Shown: positions 1-11,417 of the stretch, piece by piece | How positions within the stretch are numbered: the first letter of the stretch is position 1 | Layout of the letters: each line of letters starts with the position of its first letter | Source of the DNA: Lingula anatina | Taxonomy: Eukaryota; Brachiopoda; Lingulata; Lingulida; Lingulidae | Direction: 5' to 3' | DNA: 35,700 nucleotides | Assembly (NCBI RefSeq): GCF_001039355.2 | Contig: NW_019775899.1 | Location: 1-35,700, forward strand | The notes under the pieces: model-generated | Seen by the model: the letters and a program-made list of their open reading frames with translations, nothing else | The model's database searches: none | What the model was told of the DNA's origin: nothing | Made by a program: the position numbers and the translations under genes

Positions 1-683
1 GCTAATATGAGAGAACTACCTTAAAAAAAGGAATGGCTCTCAGACCACTCACAATGATAGAACCAATGTAATGAAATAAAGTAGTAAGCCCACAGTCTTT
101 GTAATTCAATTTTTTAAAACAGATCACAAACATGTTCACTGAAGAAAGTTTCACATAGAATGGCTGGAAAAATGAGACACTTTCACCAAATCAATTACAA
201 GTAAAATGTTTTATCTAACGGTGAATTCAATTTCTAGACATATTTACATCTTAATTATAGAGATAAATTATGCAACACCTTCTAAAATATATATTAAGTT
301 ATCAAAATTTGCAAATACCTGCTAGGAGATATCAAATTGGGCAAGTACTTTACCTGTTATTTGAAATGATTCGGTATAAACTTAAATAACAGACTATTTT
401 TGTTGACACCGTTAGTATAATCAATGGGTACCAATTAAAAACTACATACAAGTACTAGCATATATCAATATACCTGTAAATAGTTATTTTTAATTGGTTA
501 GCAATGGACGCATGTTGTACGTAGAATCCCACCATTTCAGTACTGAATCTGAACTTGGTTGTTGCACTGCTATGTATAATCATCACGCGTCAAATTTTAT
601 AAATCCAACAATGTCACACAGTGTATCACATAAACCACAGTTTAGCAAGGTATATAACAACGATAAAGCAATGAACTACTCAC
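1..683. other. Left-edge region 3' of gene A exon 2, unassigned
   Basis: From about 500 to 683 the sequence resembles the intron between exons 2 and 3 of genes B and C (compare 7340-7520 and 15450-15628). Left of about 490 that similarity is lost. In B and C exon 3 lies about 460 bp from exon 2, but no exon 3-like sequence (motif FCDSSLLINM on the minus strand) is present here. A short inverted pair of the motif TTTTTAATTGGT (about 427-443 and 486-500) sits at the point where similarity ends. The part from 1 to about 425 holds nothing I can support. Confidence 0.5.
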
Positions 684-1768
684 TTCTGTAGGAAATGTTC
701 TCGGGAATACAGATGTATCATAAACCCAGTCCTTGCACGGCAACACACTACCATTTCCGGAATCATTTCCACTACGCCACAGACATCCCTCATACTCCCC
801 ATTCCCGTCTACAGGAATGGTTTGGTTGATAAGATATTGGTGCCAGGTACCCTGGATTTCAAAGGTGTCATTTGCCAAGTCTGGAATGGCACACCTAAAA
901 AAATGAATTGTTAAATATATCACAAGTGTTATAAAATGCGTATCCTGGACGTTATCATTTTTTTATATAGTATGTTGAGATAAAACAAATCCCATAATAA
1001 GTCATAAACTAAAGTATTGGCTATGTTTGCAATGTTAAGTTGAAACGATGCATTTGCAAACGATGACAAAACCATGCAATGCGTCGAAACAATTCGAATT
1101 GACTGTAAACAACCCTAACATTTCTAGTCGAAACGGAGACCTCCCCATCCTATGTTGGCATCTCATGTGGGCCCGATTTTAATATCAACAAAAAAGCATT
1201 CTTGACAGCTTGGGGATCATTTAATATACGATAATGATACGATTATGAATTTATCGGCAATTATATGCTGCGCTTAGCGTCAAAAATCTTCACAGGAGGT
1301 GGCCTTTGAATTGCATCGATAAACCCTATCGCAAAGATCAATTTTGTGTAAACAAATTTTGCAGATAGAACTAGCAGTGTGAATCGCACAGCTGAAGAAA
1401 TTTTTACCCACGGAATGATACGTCCCATCATCGATTCCCACTTCTATTCCCCTAATAAAATTTTATAGGCATTAATTTCATGGAAAACGTTAATAAAAAG
1501 AACCCTGTACATGGGAAATATATAGTAGATATATTCATAATTGTAAGACAAGAGAACAGGGGACTTGTTCTTTGAGAATATGAAAACGCTCAACTAATAC
1601 CAGTGCCATTTGACACTTATTTTACCTATGCGCCGGTAATTGCTGCATAAAAACTGTTACCATCATTTGCATGGCTGTCGACATGGTCACTAGACCACTA
1701 AATATTGTCGTCCGAAGCTGAATCCTCCCAAACTCTCCAATGCGTCGGATCACATCATCGAATTCCAT
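684..1768 (-). CDS. Gene A: SLC22-like organic cation transporter, 5' exons only (partial)
   Basis: Two coding exons are visible: exon 1 at 1626-1768 and exon 2 at 684-894, together 118 codons. Exon 1 starts at an ATG giving MEFDDVIRRIGEFGR, followed by a hydrophobic stretch that fits transmembrane segment 1, and ends at donor GTAAAA. Exon 2 (acceptor TTTTAG, donor GTGAGT) encodes the large extracellular loop typical of SLC22 proteins. It has cysteines and several N-glycosylation sequons (NDT, NQT, NDS, NGS), and ends with the family-like motif CKDWVYDTSVFPRTFPTE. Both exons are open and match genes B and C closely. Exons 3 onward are not seen to the left, so the gene either continues off the window through a longer intron or is a truncated copy. 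SLC22 membership is well supported; the substrate cannot be read from sequence. Confidence 0.85.
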
Positions 1769-2530
1769 CACTAGCAGTCTGCCTGCTGTTTAATCCTTGT
1801 ATGTCGTCGTTACAGCCGCGATTAAGAACTTGACACTGGTCGTTGCACTTCCGATGTCATTCCCGCATATCAGATAAAAAAACGAGATTTACATAAGATT
1901 ATGGATTGGTGTCCGTTTATTTCCTATGCAATTTTTAAACAGCCAAAGAGCAATTTAATAAATTTCGTACAAGGTGATTCATAAATCTGCTATAGAACAT
2001 TAGGCAAAACACATGAACAAAATCCTAACTTTGCATTGTAAAGTGTACAAAGACCATAAATGAAACTCAGGACTTCCAATAAAGTGCAAGTGGTGGAAAA
2101 AAACATTATACTGTCGTAAAGGTTTTATTTTTTTACTGTGTGTCCCCCTATATCTCTTTCTAGATCTAGGGCCGTTAAGACACCATTAAGGACTACGTTC
2201 CTTTGCATCTTCTATAATATGTTTACATGTATCCTTTTGGCAGCATAATAGCTAAATATGAATACTAATATCGGTGGAGAGAATAATACCACTCAATGCG
2301 TTCATGAATGTGGTTAGTTCTTGTTTTTACTAATTATAGCAGTTCCTGTTGACAAAAATTATTTTGTCAATTTAGGTTACTCGTTTGCTCTGAGAGCCGT
2401 CAAGGCGTCTGCACAATAGAGAATCCTTCCATATGGAAACTGATGTCATAGTCGGACGAACTGCCCCGAACTTTGTTGGATACCACTTGGGTACCTGTAA
2501 CGCCGATTCAATTACTTCATTTAATTTCAG
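1769..2530. other. Intergenic spacer between gene A (5' end) and gene B (3' end)
   Basis: This spacer probably holds the 5' flank of gene A and the 3' untranslated/flanking region of gene B. Its part up to about 2310 resembles 8622-9160 and 16784-17310, the equivalent spacers of the other copies. No open frame with homology is seen. A minus-strand AATAAA (plus-strand tttatt at 2124-2129) lies about 0.4 kb past the putative gene B stop and could be a polyadenylation signal. Confidence 0.5.
2124..2129 (-). promoter_or_regulatory. Candidate polyadenylation signal for gene B
   Basis: AATAAA on the minus strand, downstream of the putative terminal exon of gene B. The motif is short and the region is AT-rich, so chance occurrence is possible. 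Confidence 0.25.
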
Positions 2531-2552
2531 ATTTCTACGATCTTCCTTTTCA

Positions 2553-3429
2553 TCATTTACACTCTTTCGGGTAGACACTAGTGTAAAGTGGGGTTATATA
2601 ATAAAGGCGGCCTTGTTTGTTTGTTTGTTCGTTTTAAAAAATCTCAAACAATCTATATTCTCTGTTGCCTTTTGCCTTGTTGTGAATTGGGCTATGAAAG
2701 TTAATGGTACACTGGGATGGAGGAGACATAAAGTGGCTTTAATGTGGTTTCTTATGTAATCAAGTGGCCTAGAATCAACCTCTCATTCCCGTGTTTTGGT
2801 TTTAATAGATCTGTATAAAGTGATATTAGCAGCCGAGGGTTTGATTATCTTATCCAGTAATGGTCGTATTAAAGCATATTTCACGCCGTAAAGAAATTTG
2901 TAATATGCCAAGAAAACGCTTGTTGAAAAGTGAGCTAATAATTATTGAATATCCGTAAAATGCAAGTTTGCAATTGTTGACATTCTTCTTTTTATTACGT
3001 GCAATTTTAATTTGCTACCATTCATCAGTGTAACATTTTAAAAATACCTATATAGTCCTACAATGTGCCAGGCTCAACTGACCCAAAGATACCAAACTGC
3101 TACAAAAATCAGTCCACATACGTAAAATTGTAGTCGTTGCACTTAAGAAACCATTTCAAATGTCGATGGGGCATTCTCATTTGATTCTTGGTTGATCCCA
3201 TCTTTTCTCCTGAAATGTATTTATCCGTATTTAACAGCAGTGTTACATTTTTTTATAAAGTATTCTGCTATTACAATTGACTTATCGGACTGTGAGAGAA
3301 GTAGCTAAACATTTGAAATATTGTACAAATCTTCTCTGTTATATGTAGGAACAAAGATGCGTGTTGACACCACAAGTGAAGTAAGTGTGTGCTTGTATGT
3401 ATGTTTGTATGTATGTGCCAATGTGCGTT

Positions 3430-3490
<61 letters not shown>

Positions 3491-6400
3491 TGAAGAGAGA
3501 GAGAGCAACACTGGAATAGACAGCTGACAGGTGTGAAATGAGGGAAAGAGATAAGGAATTATATGACCAACCTTTTAACTCCAAAGTTTTGAGCATCTTC
3601 CAAGGTCTCTGGCAGGTGTTTGTGGGTGGTTTCAGGGAGATATAGACCACTCAAAGCACAAAACAATGCCATGCAGCCAAACAATATCAGAGGAACAGTG
3701 TTACCAAGAACTGGATGTTCTCCTAATCGGTCCTATCGATATGAGAAGGCTTGCTTTGAACGCCCAAAAATCAGACTGTCTACGATTACATTATGCATTT
3801 TATATGTGAATCAAATGAATCTATAAGCTTATGAGCTTTAAGAAAAAATTAAAGATTGGTTTGTAACTTGAAGATGAAATTTATAAATTTGTTGTCAAAT
3901 TATATATAGCCTCAAATTATTAACTCGACATAAATCTATAAAACATGACGAAGAACTTGTTATGCATGACATATCAAGGTTGCGTACCATAACAACTGGT
4001 GATACAATAGCCGCAACACGACCAAATGTACATCCTAAACCTAATCCGAAATTCCGTAAGGCTGTTGGATAGAACTCGCCATTCCACATGAAAAGAAGGT
4101 TGAAGTTACCGCTGAAGCCCATCTTCCCTATAGTGTACAAAGCTGTAAAGGCGGTTCTGGTAGAAGGACTCTCTGAAACATTGAAGGGAAGAGCGCAATA
4201 ACATTAATTAAGGTCACTATTTTATTTCATCTAGGTAGGTCCTACACGAACGACCCCTAGTCTGCTTTACATTACTATTCATCTAAACTGATGGAAATAC
4301 AGAATTAAAAAAGGCTTCTAAAAACATGTAGTATGAGAAATCATTTAGGCCGAAGCCTTTGATTTAACACAAATCCCAAATCCCAAATACTAGTATTACC
4401 CATTATGTTTCAGATTTCGTGCTGAGTCAGTTTTAAATAATACCTCTGTCTGCAAAGAAATGAACCGGTACTGTAGTCAACATGGACAAAGCAGAGATCA
4501 TCATGCCAGCACAGAATGTTTTTCTTCTTCCAAATCTGTTGATGATGAACATCGACGCCTTAGCTATGATGTCGATTACAGACAGGACAAATGCATTGAT
4601 GAAGATATCTCCATCTAGGGAACCCTGATTTAATGTAAGACCGTACCACGAAATTGCGACTGTAATCCTAAAATATAACATTGCGTTAGGATCATAACTC
4701 ACAAATATTTATTCTCCGAAATATGTCTTTAATTAACCAAGTAGAGTGAAATGTCACTATACATGTGGCACATGTAGGTGTTGTTGTAGCACATCATATC
4801 GCGCGTTTGACAAAGAAATTTGAGGTAACGGTTGTGTGGCCGATCCAAAATCTTTAGGATGACCGAATGACTGATTTCGCTTCACTGACAAAAATGGCTG
4901 TTTTCCCTCTATATACAGTTTAAACCATCAGCAACGTACCATTTGTTCTATTCAAAAGGCATAAAATGGTCTCATACCAGCCGCAAATTATCACTGCTGT
5001 CCTCGCCATAAGTCTTGGTGCGTGAAAAATTTTAAGTGGACTTAAAGAGGGGATTATTTGCAAAGAATGTTCATTGAATAGCTGGTCGACTTCTGGAATC
5101 GCCTTTTTATTCACTCTTGCCGCCCATTTCACTATGTCCTCAGCTTCTGCGTATCTACCCCTAGATAACAGCCAACGAGGTGACTCCGAGATTACCCTGG
5201 AAGTCAGAATACTTCCTAAAATTTCTAAAACATAAATATACATCATTCAATGCATGCATGGTTGCATGTACACATGCTTGCGTTCCAATACATTTTACAT
5301 GAAACTATTAATGCATGCTCGTTTGTTTTGCTAGCATGAAAATCACAGTACGTTAAGCAAGAGATAAACAGACCTACCGCCAGAAGCCTAGGTATAAGAA
5401 TGGTGGCAAGGCCACAGCCAACTGTAGATATCTCCAGTCCCGTATAAGGTAAGCCAACGGAGTTGTAAGCACCATGCCTATTCCCCAGGACATAGCTAAT
5501 GTGCACACGGATACCATGCGTCTTCTTGGTGATACAAATTCCATGACTGCAAATGTGACATGTTATTGTATCATTGCCATTTCGATTAAAATAGAAGAAT
5601 TGGGAATATCCTAATAGTGAATCTTTAAAAAGTTTCCATACGATAAGGGGATAAAGGTTATGACCAATAACACAGCCGTGTACATACCTACCTGTAGTTT
5701 TATACACATATCCACTTGTGAAATAGTACACTTAATTCAACGTGAAAGAGATTTTTCATGGGTGTATTTTTAGATAAAAAAGCATCTGTACACGTCATTA
5801 AACATTAAAGATATATATGTGTGTGTGTGTTCTCTCGAGAATACCTACTTAGAACCACGACCGAGCTGTTAAGAATGCCTTGACAGCTGCCAACGACGAA
5901 ACGGAATGCAACATAAGTCCCGTAGTTAGGTGAGAAAGCGGCTCCCAATCCTCCGACGCCATGTATCAAACAGGCGATGAAAGATACCCACTTGCGACCA
6001 ATACTGAAAACAGAATAATGAAAAAGTGTATTCCTATTATGGAGTCTAAATATACCACCAAACTTAGTGAACTATTTTAAATAAGTTCTGTGAAAACAAT
6101 AAAGTGAATTATCCTCCATTAAAATATGTTTGATACCAATAAGGAAATAAACAAACTGGTAGAAAAGAAAGTTTAGCACAATTTTGAAACTAGTTCCTTT
6201 ATAAAAGAAGTAAACCACCTTAGTTTTCAATATTTGATAACAGCTACCAGTAATGTTAACACAGTTTCTTCCGCGGACTTAAGTTACTGTATATGTCACT
6301 GGCATCCACAAGAGTGGTTAGATCTTTGCTAATATTTTACCGCTTTTTGTAGTCAACCAAGATTGGAATATTACTAACTGACATAAAATTTGATTTATGC

Positions 6401-8621
6401 TTGTTAAATGTTTTGTAAAATACGCGGGGGATGGACATCATTCTTTTTATTATGTGCATTAAAAGAACTTATCATTATTTTTTTAGGCTGGCAAACTTTT
6501 CAACAATAAAATTTCAAGATCGAAATTTAGGCTTGAATATAAAATGATAAAAAATTAAAGGAATACCCCTTTTAATTATTTTGATTTTTCGTCTGCGACA
6601 ACTTTTTTTATGAAACACATATAAGCGGTTGATAAATCCCTAATGCCTAAAATACCACTTAAAAGAGATACCTGTAATATCCCGTTGATTGAGAAACAAG
6701 AGCCCGATATATCTTATGTGAGCAGAATATGTTTATATGATAATTTTTCGTCTCCAAGAGGCCATTCATAACAGTATATCTGAAGATCTACTGATTTAAT
6801 TGCCAGCTCCCTGCAATGCGACCCTAAGTTTATTTGAACAATGCCATACGAGTATTAAGGCAAATATGAACTGATGTAAAAAATACAAAATACTTTAGCT
6901 GATTTCATTGAATATTGACAGCCTATATACTAAAGGAAATCACTAAACGACATGCTTACTAGTCTGCTGCTAAACCACCGACAATGGCCCCCAAGGCCAC
7001 TCCTGCTAGATAGACCACGTTGACCATATTTATTAGCAAGGAACTGTCACAAAATAGGCCAAACTGAAATTACAAACAGAGATTATCCATTCATCTCAAT
7101 TCAATTCAATCAGTTTCTAGTGCATGTATATTTTATGACCTTGTACATTGTATATACGGTACATAATACACCAAAACAGTTATATAGTTGTTTTAATTGG
7201 TATCGTATACAGGTACCGGTATCTAAATTCATTTTGACATAAATATGTTTTCATGGTTTAGATGGATATTTACCTTTTCAAGGGCTGAAAAACTATTATG
7301 ATTTCTCACTGTATCAACACAGGTTGTTTTTCTCTTACATCTTGGGTTAAGCTTGTTGTACGTAGATTCCCATCTCAACTGTTTGAACTTGGTTTTGGCA
7401 CTGTTATGCATAACAAACCCGTTCCAAATTATTTTATAGATTCGCCAGTGTCATACAGTGTGACACAAAAATCACAGCTTAGCAAGGTATATTACAACAA
7501 TAAACCAATGAACTACTCACTTCTGTAGGAAATGTTCTCGGGAATACAGATGTATCATAAACCCAGTCCTTGCACGGCAACACACTACCATTCCCGGAAT
7601 CATTTCCACTACGCCACAGACATCCCTCATACTTCCCATTTTCGTCTACAGGAATGGTTTGGTTGATAAGATGTTGGTGCCAGGTACCCTGGATTCCAAA
7701 GGTGTCGTTTGCCAGGCCTGGAATGGCACACCTGAAAACATGAATTGTTAATCGACCTACGATGTAAGTTTTATAGAATGTTTATCCAAGACGTTATCAC
7801 CTTTTTATATAGTTTGTTGAGATATTACAAATCCCATTTGACGTCTTGAATTAAACAAATGGGTATGATTGCACTGTTAGGTTGAAAAATGAACTATTAC
7901 GATATATGTTAACAATGGCAAAACAAATTGCTTTCGAGCCAATTTGAAATGTTTGAAAACAACCCTGGCGTTTCTAGTCAAGATGGAGCTCTCCCCATTT
8001 GCCTCTATGTTGGCATTTTATATTGGCCCGATTTTTAAAACATAAACAAAAGACATCTCGTGTAAATTTTGCCTTACATAACCTTTTTTCGCTATTTTTA
8101 ACCTGTCTAAAGCTACAAAATCTTCACTGGAGGTAACCTATGAACTGCAACGAATATAAACCATATTTCGATGATCAATTGTGCGTAAACAAGTTTTGCA
8201 GATGGCATTGTGAATCGCACAGTTGAAGAAAATTTTTCCCAAAGAGTGATAGGTCACATCATCAATATCCACTGTTATTCCCCTAATTTTTATATTTAAT
8301 TTGGTTGAAAACGTTAATAGATCAAAGCAACTATGCACAAGGAAAAATAAACATACATTAACGCCGATTTTAAGATGGATATATTCATGATTGTTAGACA
8401 AGAGAGCAAGCGACTTATTCTTTGGCAATATGAAAAGGCTCAACTAAAACCAATGCCATTTGACACTTATTTTACCTATGCGCCGGTAATTGCTGCATAA
8501 AGACGGTTACCATCATTTGCATGGCTGTCGACATTGTCACTAGACCACTAAATATTGTCGTCCGAAGCTGAATCCTCCCAAACTCTCCAACACATCGGAT
8601 TACATCATCGAATTCCATCAT
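2553..8621 (-). CDS. Gene B: SLC22-like organic cation/carnitine-type transporter, complete
   Basis: Exons in transcript order: 8476-8621, 7521-7731, 6960-7063, 5849-6003, 5378-5546, 4978-5196, 4444-4667, 3988-4172, 3572-3732, and a tentative last exon 2553-2577. All phases close, giving about 531 residues, usual for SLC22. Exon 1 carries TM1; exon 2 the glycosylated loop ending CKDWVYD. Exons 3-4 carry FCDSSLLINM and the MFS loop motif AADYIGRKW. Exon 5 has MEFVSPRRR and further helices. Exon 6 has the central loop SESPRWLLSRGRY. Exon 7 has YGLTLNQGS and FGRRKT; exon 8 has MWNGEFYPTALRNFG; exon 9 has the last helix and LPETLEDAQNFGVK. Two ATGs (8621, 8618) compete as start; genes A and C have only the second. 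The last exon is uncertain: spliced in phase it ends ...PKECK-stop, while another frame reads RKSVNDEKEDRRNL. Reading through the exon 9 donor gives a stop near 3558. The protein is expected at the plasma membrane; substrate unknown. Confidence 0.9.
3432..3504. repeat. Compound (TG)n(GA)n microsatellite, gene B intron 9
   Basis: An uninterrupted TG tract runs from 3432 to 3473, followed by GA-rich sequence to about 3504. On the transcribed (minus) strand it reads as a CT tract then a CA tract, starting about 67 nt after the exon 9 donor. Similar tracts sit at the matching place in the other copies. Confidence 0.95.
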
Positions 8622-10098
8622 TAGCAGTCTGCCTGCTGTTTAATCCGTGTATATCGGCGTTACGGCTGCGACGAAGTGCTTGACACTAGTTGTTGCACTT
8701 CCGATGCTATTCCCGCATATCAGATAAAATGAACTAGAGTTAAAATAGGTCATAGATAGTATATTTCATGTATAAATTTATTAGATAATATAGCTAAAGA
8801 ATGATGTAATAGAGTTCATACATAAAGGAACATACTGTTTTAAAATGTTAAGCTCATTAGCCAAAATACGCACAACAACTCCAAATTCTGTATTTTAAAG
8901 TGTACTAAGACCATTAATTAACAGCTAAACATGCAATAAGTGTTTGTTACAGAAACAAAAAAAATGTCATTAAGTTTTTCACTGTGTGTATTAAATGTCA
9001 GTTTGCCACCCACTCTTATCTCGTTAGAAGTAACCGTAAAGGACTAGGCCTCTGTACACCTGCATCTTCATTGTTTACCTGTATGCTAATGCGAGCATGA
9101 GTGTTTTGACACCAACATCGATGGAAAGCATAATACCACTCAGGACATTCACGTTGAAGTGGACAACATGAAAAGGTGACTGAGTTTAAATGAAAACCAA
9201 AATCAGTGTTCCTTTTGACTCTTGATCGCTCAAAATAACTGAAAATAATTGGCCTAGCTGTGTCATATCAGTGTCATATTCATGCATATGGTAAAAAGGA
9301 TAGAAAATCAAGTTGGTCGAGGTAAAAAAATTAAATACTTGATAAATGTATGGCGAGACAAATAAGACAAAATAATCAATACACATGCAGTTGCAGTTAA
9401 ATTGTATAACGCAAAAAAGCTATAGTTGTAACAGAAGAGCTGTGGCGAAATAATTCTCTCTATTGCGCTACCTTTTGTGAACGACAGTAGGTCAATTAAT
9501 GAAATAATTGAAATCTAGCCTCTTCTTCTTGTGTTCTGGGTTGCATAGTTCTGTATAAATAATTATAAGAGGACGAGGCATTTATTATTTCATCCAGTAA
9601 TGGTCGCATTAAAGCGTATGCCTATTGTAAAGAAATTCGTAATATACCAAAGAAACGCTTGTATAAATATAAATGAATTAATCATTATCGAAAATCCGTA
9701 AAATTACACGGTTCAGTTTGTTGCCATTCTTTCTTTCATTATTTTTATTCAAAATAATAATATAGAACATATCAGGCCTCATTAGCTAAAATACTGATCC
9801 AAAGGTACAAAATTGCTACAAAACCAGTACACATCATATTGTGGTTGTCGATGGGACATACTCATTTGAGTTGTTGTTGATGCCCCTCTTCCTCCTAAAA
9901 TAATCATATCCGTTTTAAGCATCGATGTTACGTTATTCTGCTATTACAATCTACTTACAAGAATGTATTAGAAGTAGCAATAGCACCTGAAATATTGAGC
10001 AAAATTATTCTCTTTTATGTACAGACAAAATGTAATAGTATTGTTTTGAAGTCTCCATAAAGTGACTGTGTAGTCGTACGCATGCGCGCGTGTATTAG

Positions 10099-10155
<57 letters not shown>

Positions 10156-10225
10156 TGAAACAAGAGAGAGAGGGCGAGCCAAACAATGGGAAGTGAATGA
10201 GAGAGTTATATATATAGATACAAAC
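8622..10225. other. Spacer between gene B 5' end and the stranded exon 9
   Basis: This stretch aligns by eye with 16784-18336, the spacer between gene C and gene D. It includes the equivalent of the gene D 3' region. Shared landmarks are the block around 9000-9070 (matching about 17205-17280) and the block around 9590-9660 (matching about 17680-17750). No open coding region is supported. It likely contains the gene B promoter on the right side of exon 1, but no specific element is recognisable. Confidence 0.6.
10102..10156. repeat. Compound (TG)n(GA)n microsatellite beside stranded exon 9
   Basis: A TG tract to about 10130 is followed by a GA tract to about 10156. It is the positional equivalent of the tracts downstream of exon 9 in genes B, C and D. 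Confidence 0.95.
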
Positions 10226-10390
10226 CGTTTAACTCCAAAGTTCTCGGCATCCTCCAAAGTCTCCGGCAGGTGTTTATGGGCTGTTTCGGGAAGATACAGA
10301 CCGCTCAATGAGGAAACCATGCAATGTCATACAGCCAAACAGCATCATTGGAATAGTGTTACCGAGGTAAGGGTGTTCTCTTAGCTGGTC
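10226..10390 (-). pseudogene. Stranded SLC22 exon 9 of gene D type, frameshifted
   Basis: This minus-strand segment matches gene D exon 9 (18337-18497) almost base for base. It includes the acceptor TAG before GACC, the encoded segment LPETAHKHLPETLEDAENF and the donor GTTTGT. It is 165 nt instead of 161 because of a 4-nt insertion around 10319-10324 (plus strand ccatgcaatg versus ccaatg). The insertion shifts the frame after ...FGCMTL and leads to a stop about 20 codons later, cutting off the last helix. No exon 8 of gene D type accompanies it: 33 bp upstream (at 10424) the sequence switches to the terminal-exon region of gene C. It is a relic of a tandem duplication that ended inside a D-like gene. 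Whether gene C transcripts ever splice into it cannot be told from sequence. Confidence 0.85.
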
Positions 10391-10448
10391 CTACCAAGAG
10401 TTCAAGGTTTCAATTAACGCTAGATTTCTACGATCTCCCTTTTCATTA

Positions 10449-11359
10449 TTAACACTCTTTCGATGTAGAGAACCTCGTTCACAGTGGGGTTATATAATGA
10501 AGGCGGCCTTGTTTGTTTGTTTTTAAAAATCTCAAACAATCTATATTCCCTGTTGCAATTTGTCTTTGTTGTGAATTGGGCTATAAAAGTTGGCGGTACA
10601 CTTGGATGGAGGAGGCATAAATGTGGCTTTAATGTGGTGTCTTATGTGATCAAGAGGCCTGGACTCAACCTCTCGTTCCTGTGTTTTGGTTTTGATAGAT
10701 CTGTATTAAGTGATAAAAGCAGCCGAGGGTTTGATTATCTTATCCAATAATGGTCGTATTAAAGCATATGTCAGGCCGTAAAGAAATTTGTACTGTGCCA
10801 AGAAAACGCTTGTTTGTGCCAAGAAAACGCTTGCTTTGAAAAGTGAGCTAATAATTATTGAATATCCGTAAAATGCAAGTTTGCAATTATTGACATTCTT
10901 CGTTTTTCTTTTTATTACATGCAATTTTAACGTGCTTCCATTCATCAGTGTCACATTTATAAAATATCATAATACATAAGCCAACAATGTGCCAGGATCA
11001 GCTGACACAAAGATACCAAACTGCTACAAAAATCAGTCCACATCCATGAAATTGTAGTCGTTGCACTTAAGAAACCATTGCAAATGTCGATGGGGCATTC
11101 TCATTTGAGTCTTGGTTGATGCCACTTTTTCTCCTGAAATGTATTTATCCGTTTTTAACAACAATGGTACATTTTTGTTATAAAGTATTCTGCTATTACA
11201 ATTGACTCATCAGATTGTGTGAGAAGTACCTAACATTTGAAATATTGTACAATTCATCTCTGTTATATGTAAGAACAAAGTTGCGAATTGACACCACAAG
11301 CGAAGTAAGTAAGTATGTATGTATGTATGTATGTATGTATGTGCGAACGTGCGTTTATG

Positions 11360-11417
<58 letters not shown>

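Larger units (their letters stand above)
2531..10423. repeat. Segmental duplication unit 1 (gene B plus exon 9 relic)
   Basis: About 7.9 kb that aligns collinearly with unit 2 (10424-18530). It starts in the gene B terminal-exon region (plus strand atttctacga at 2531) and ends in D-type intron sequence (ttaacgctag up to 10423). The order of exons, introns and microsatellites is the same in both units. Differences are small indels, substitutions, one 107-bp insertion in unit 2, and a TA tract in unit 2. Confidence 0.85.

Noticed and set aside
1-115. Minus-strand open stretch resembling a membrane segment (GLTTLFHYIGSIIVSGLRAI)
   Set aside because: Ends in a stop shortly after, has no matching paralogous exon in B, C or D, and the hydrophobic look is common in AT-rich DNA.
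2372-2578. Minus-strand 68-codon frame (RKSVNDEKEDRRNL...) as a long C-terminal tail of gene B
   Set aside because: Not fully rejected: it needs a different intron phase from the one exon 9 provides. The in-phase reading with a short PKECK tail was preferred and the alternative is noted in the gene entry.
3305-3650. Open frames made of Thr-His or Leu-Ser repeats at 3305-3650, 9968-10320, 11215-11466 and 18079-18455
   Set aside because: They are translations of the (TG)n/(GA)n microsatellites next to exon 9, not proteins.
5226-5246. Longer exon 6 start giving ILTSRV before ISESPRW in genes B and C
   Set aside because: Adds five residues relative to gene D and the family; the acceptor CTTCCAG just before GGTAATC gives the expected alignment.
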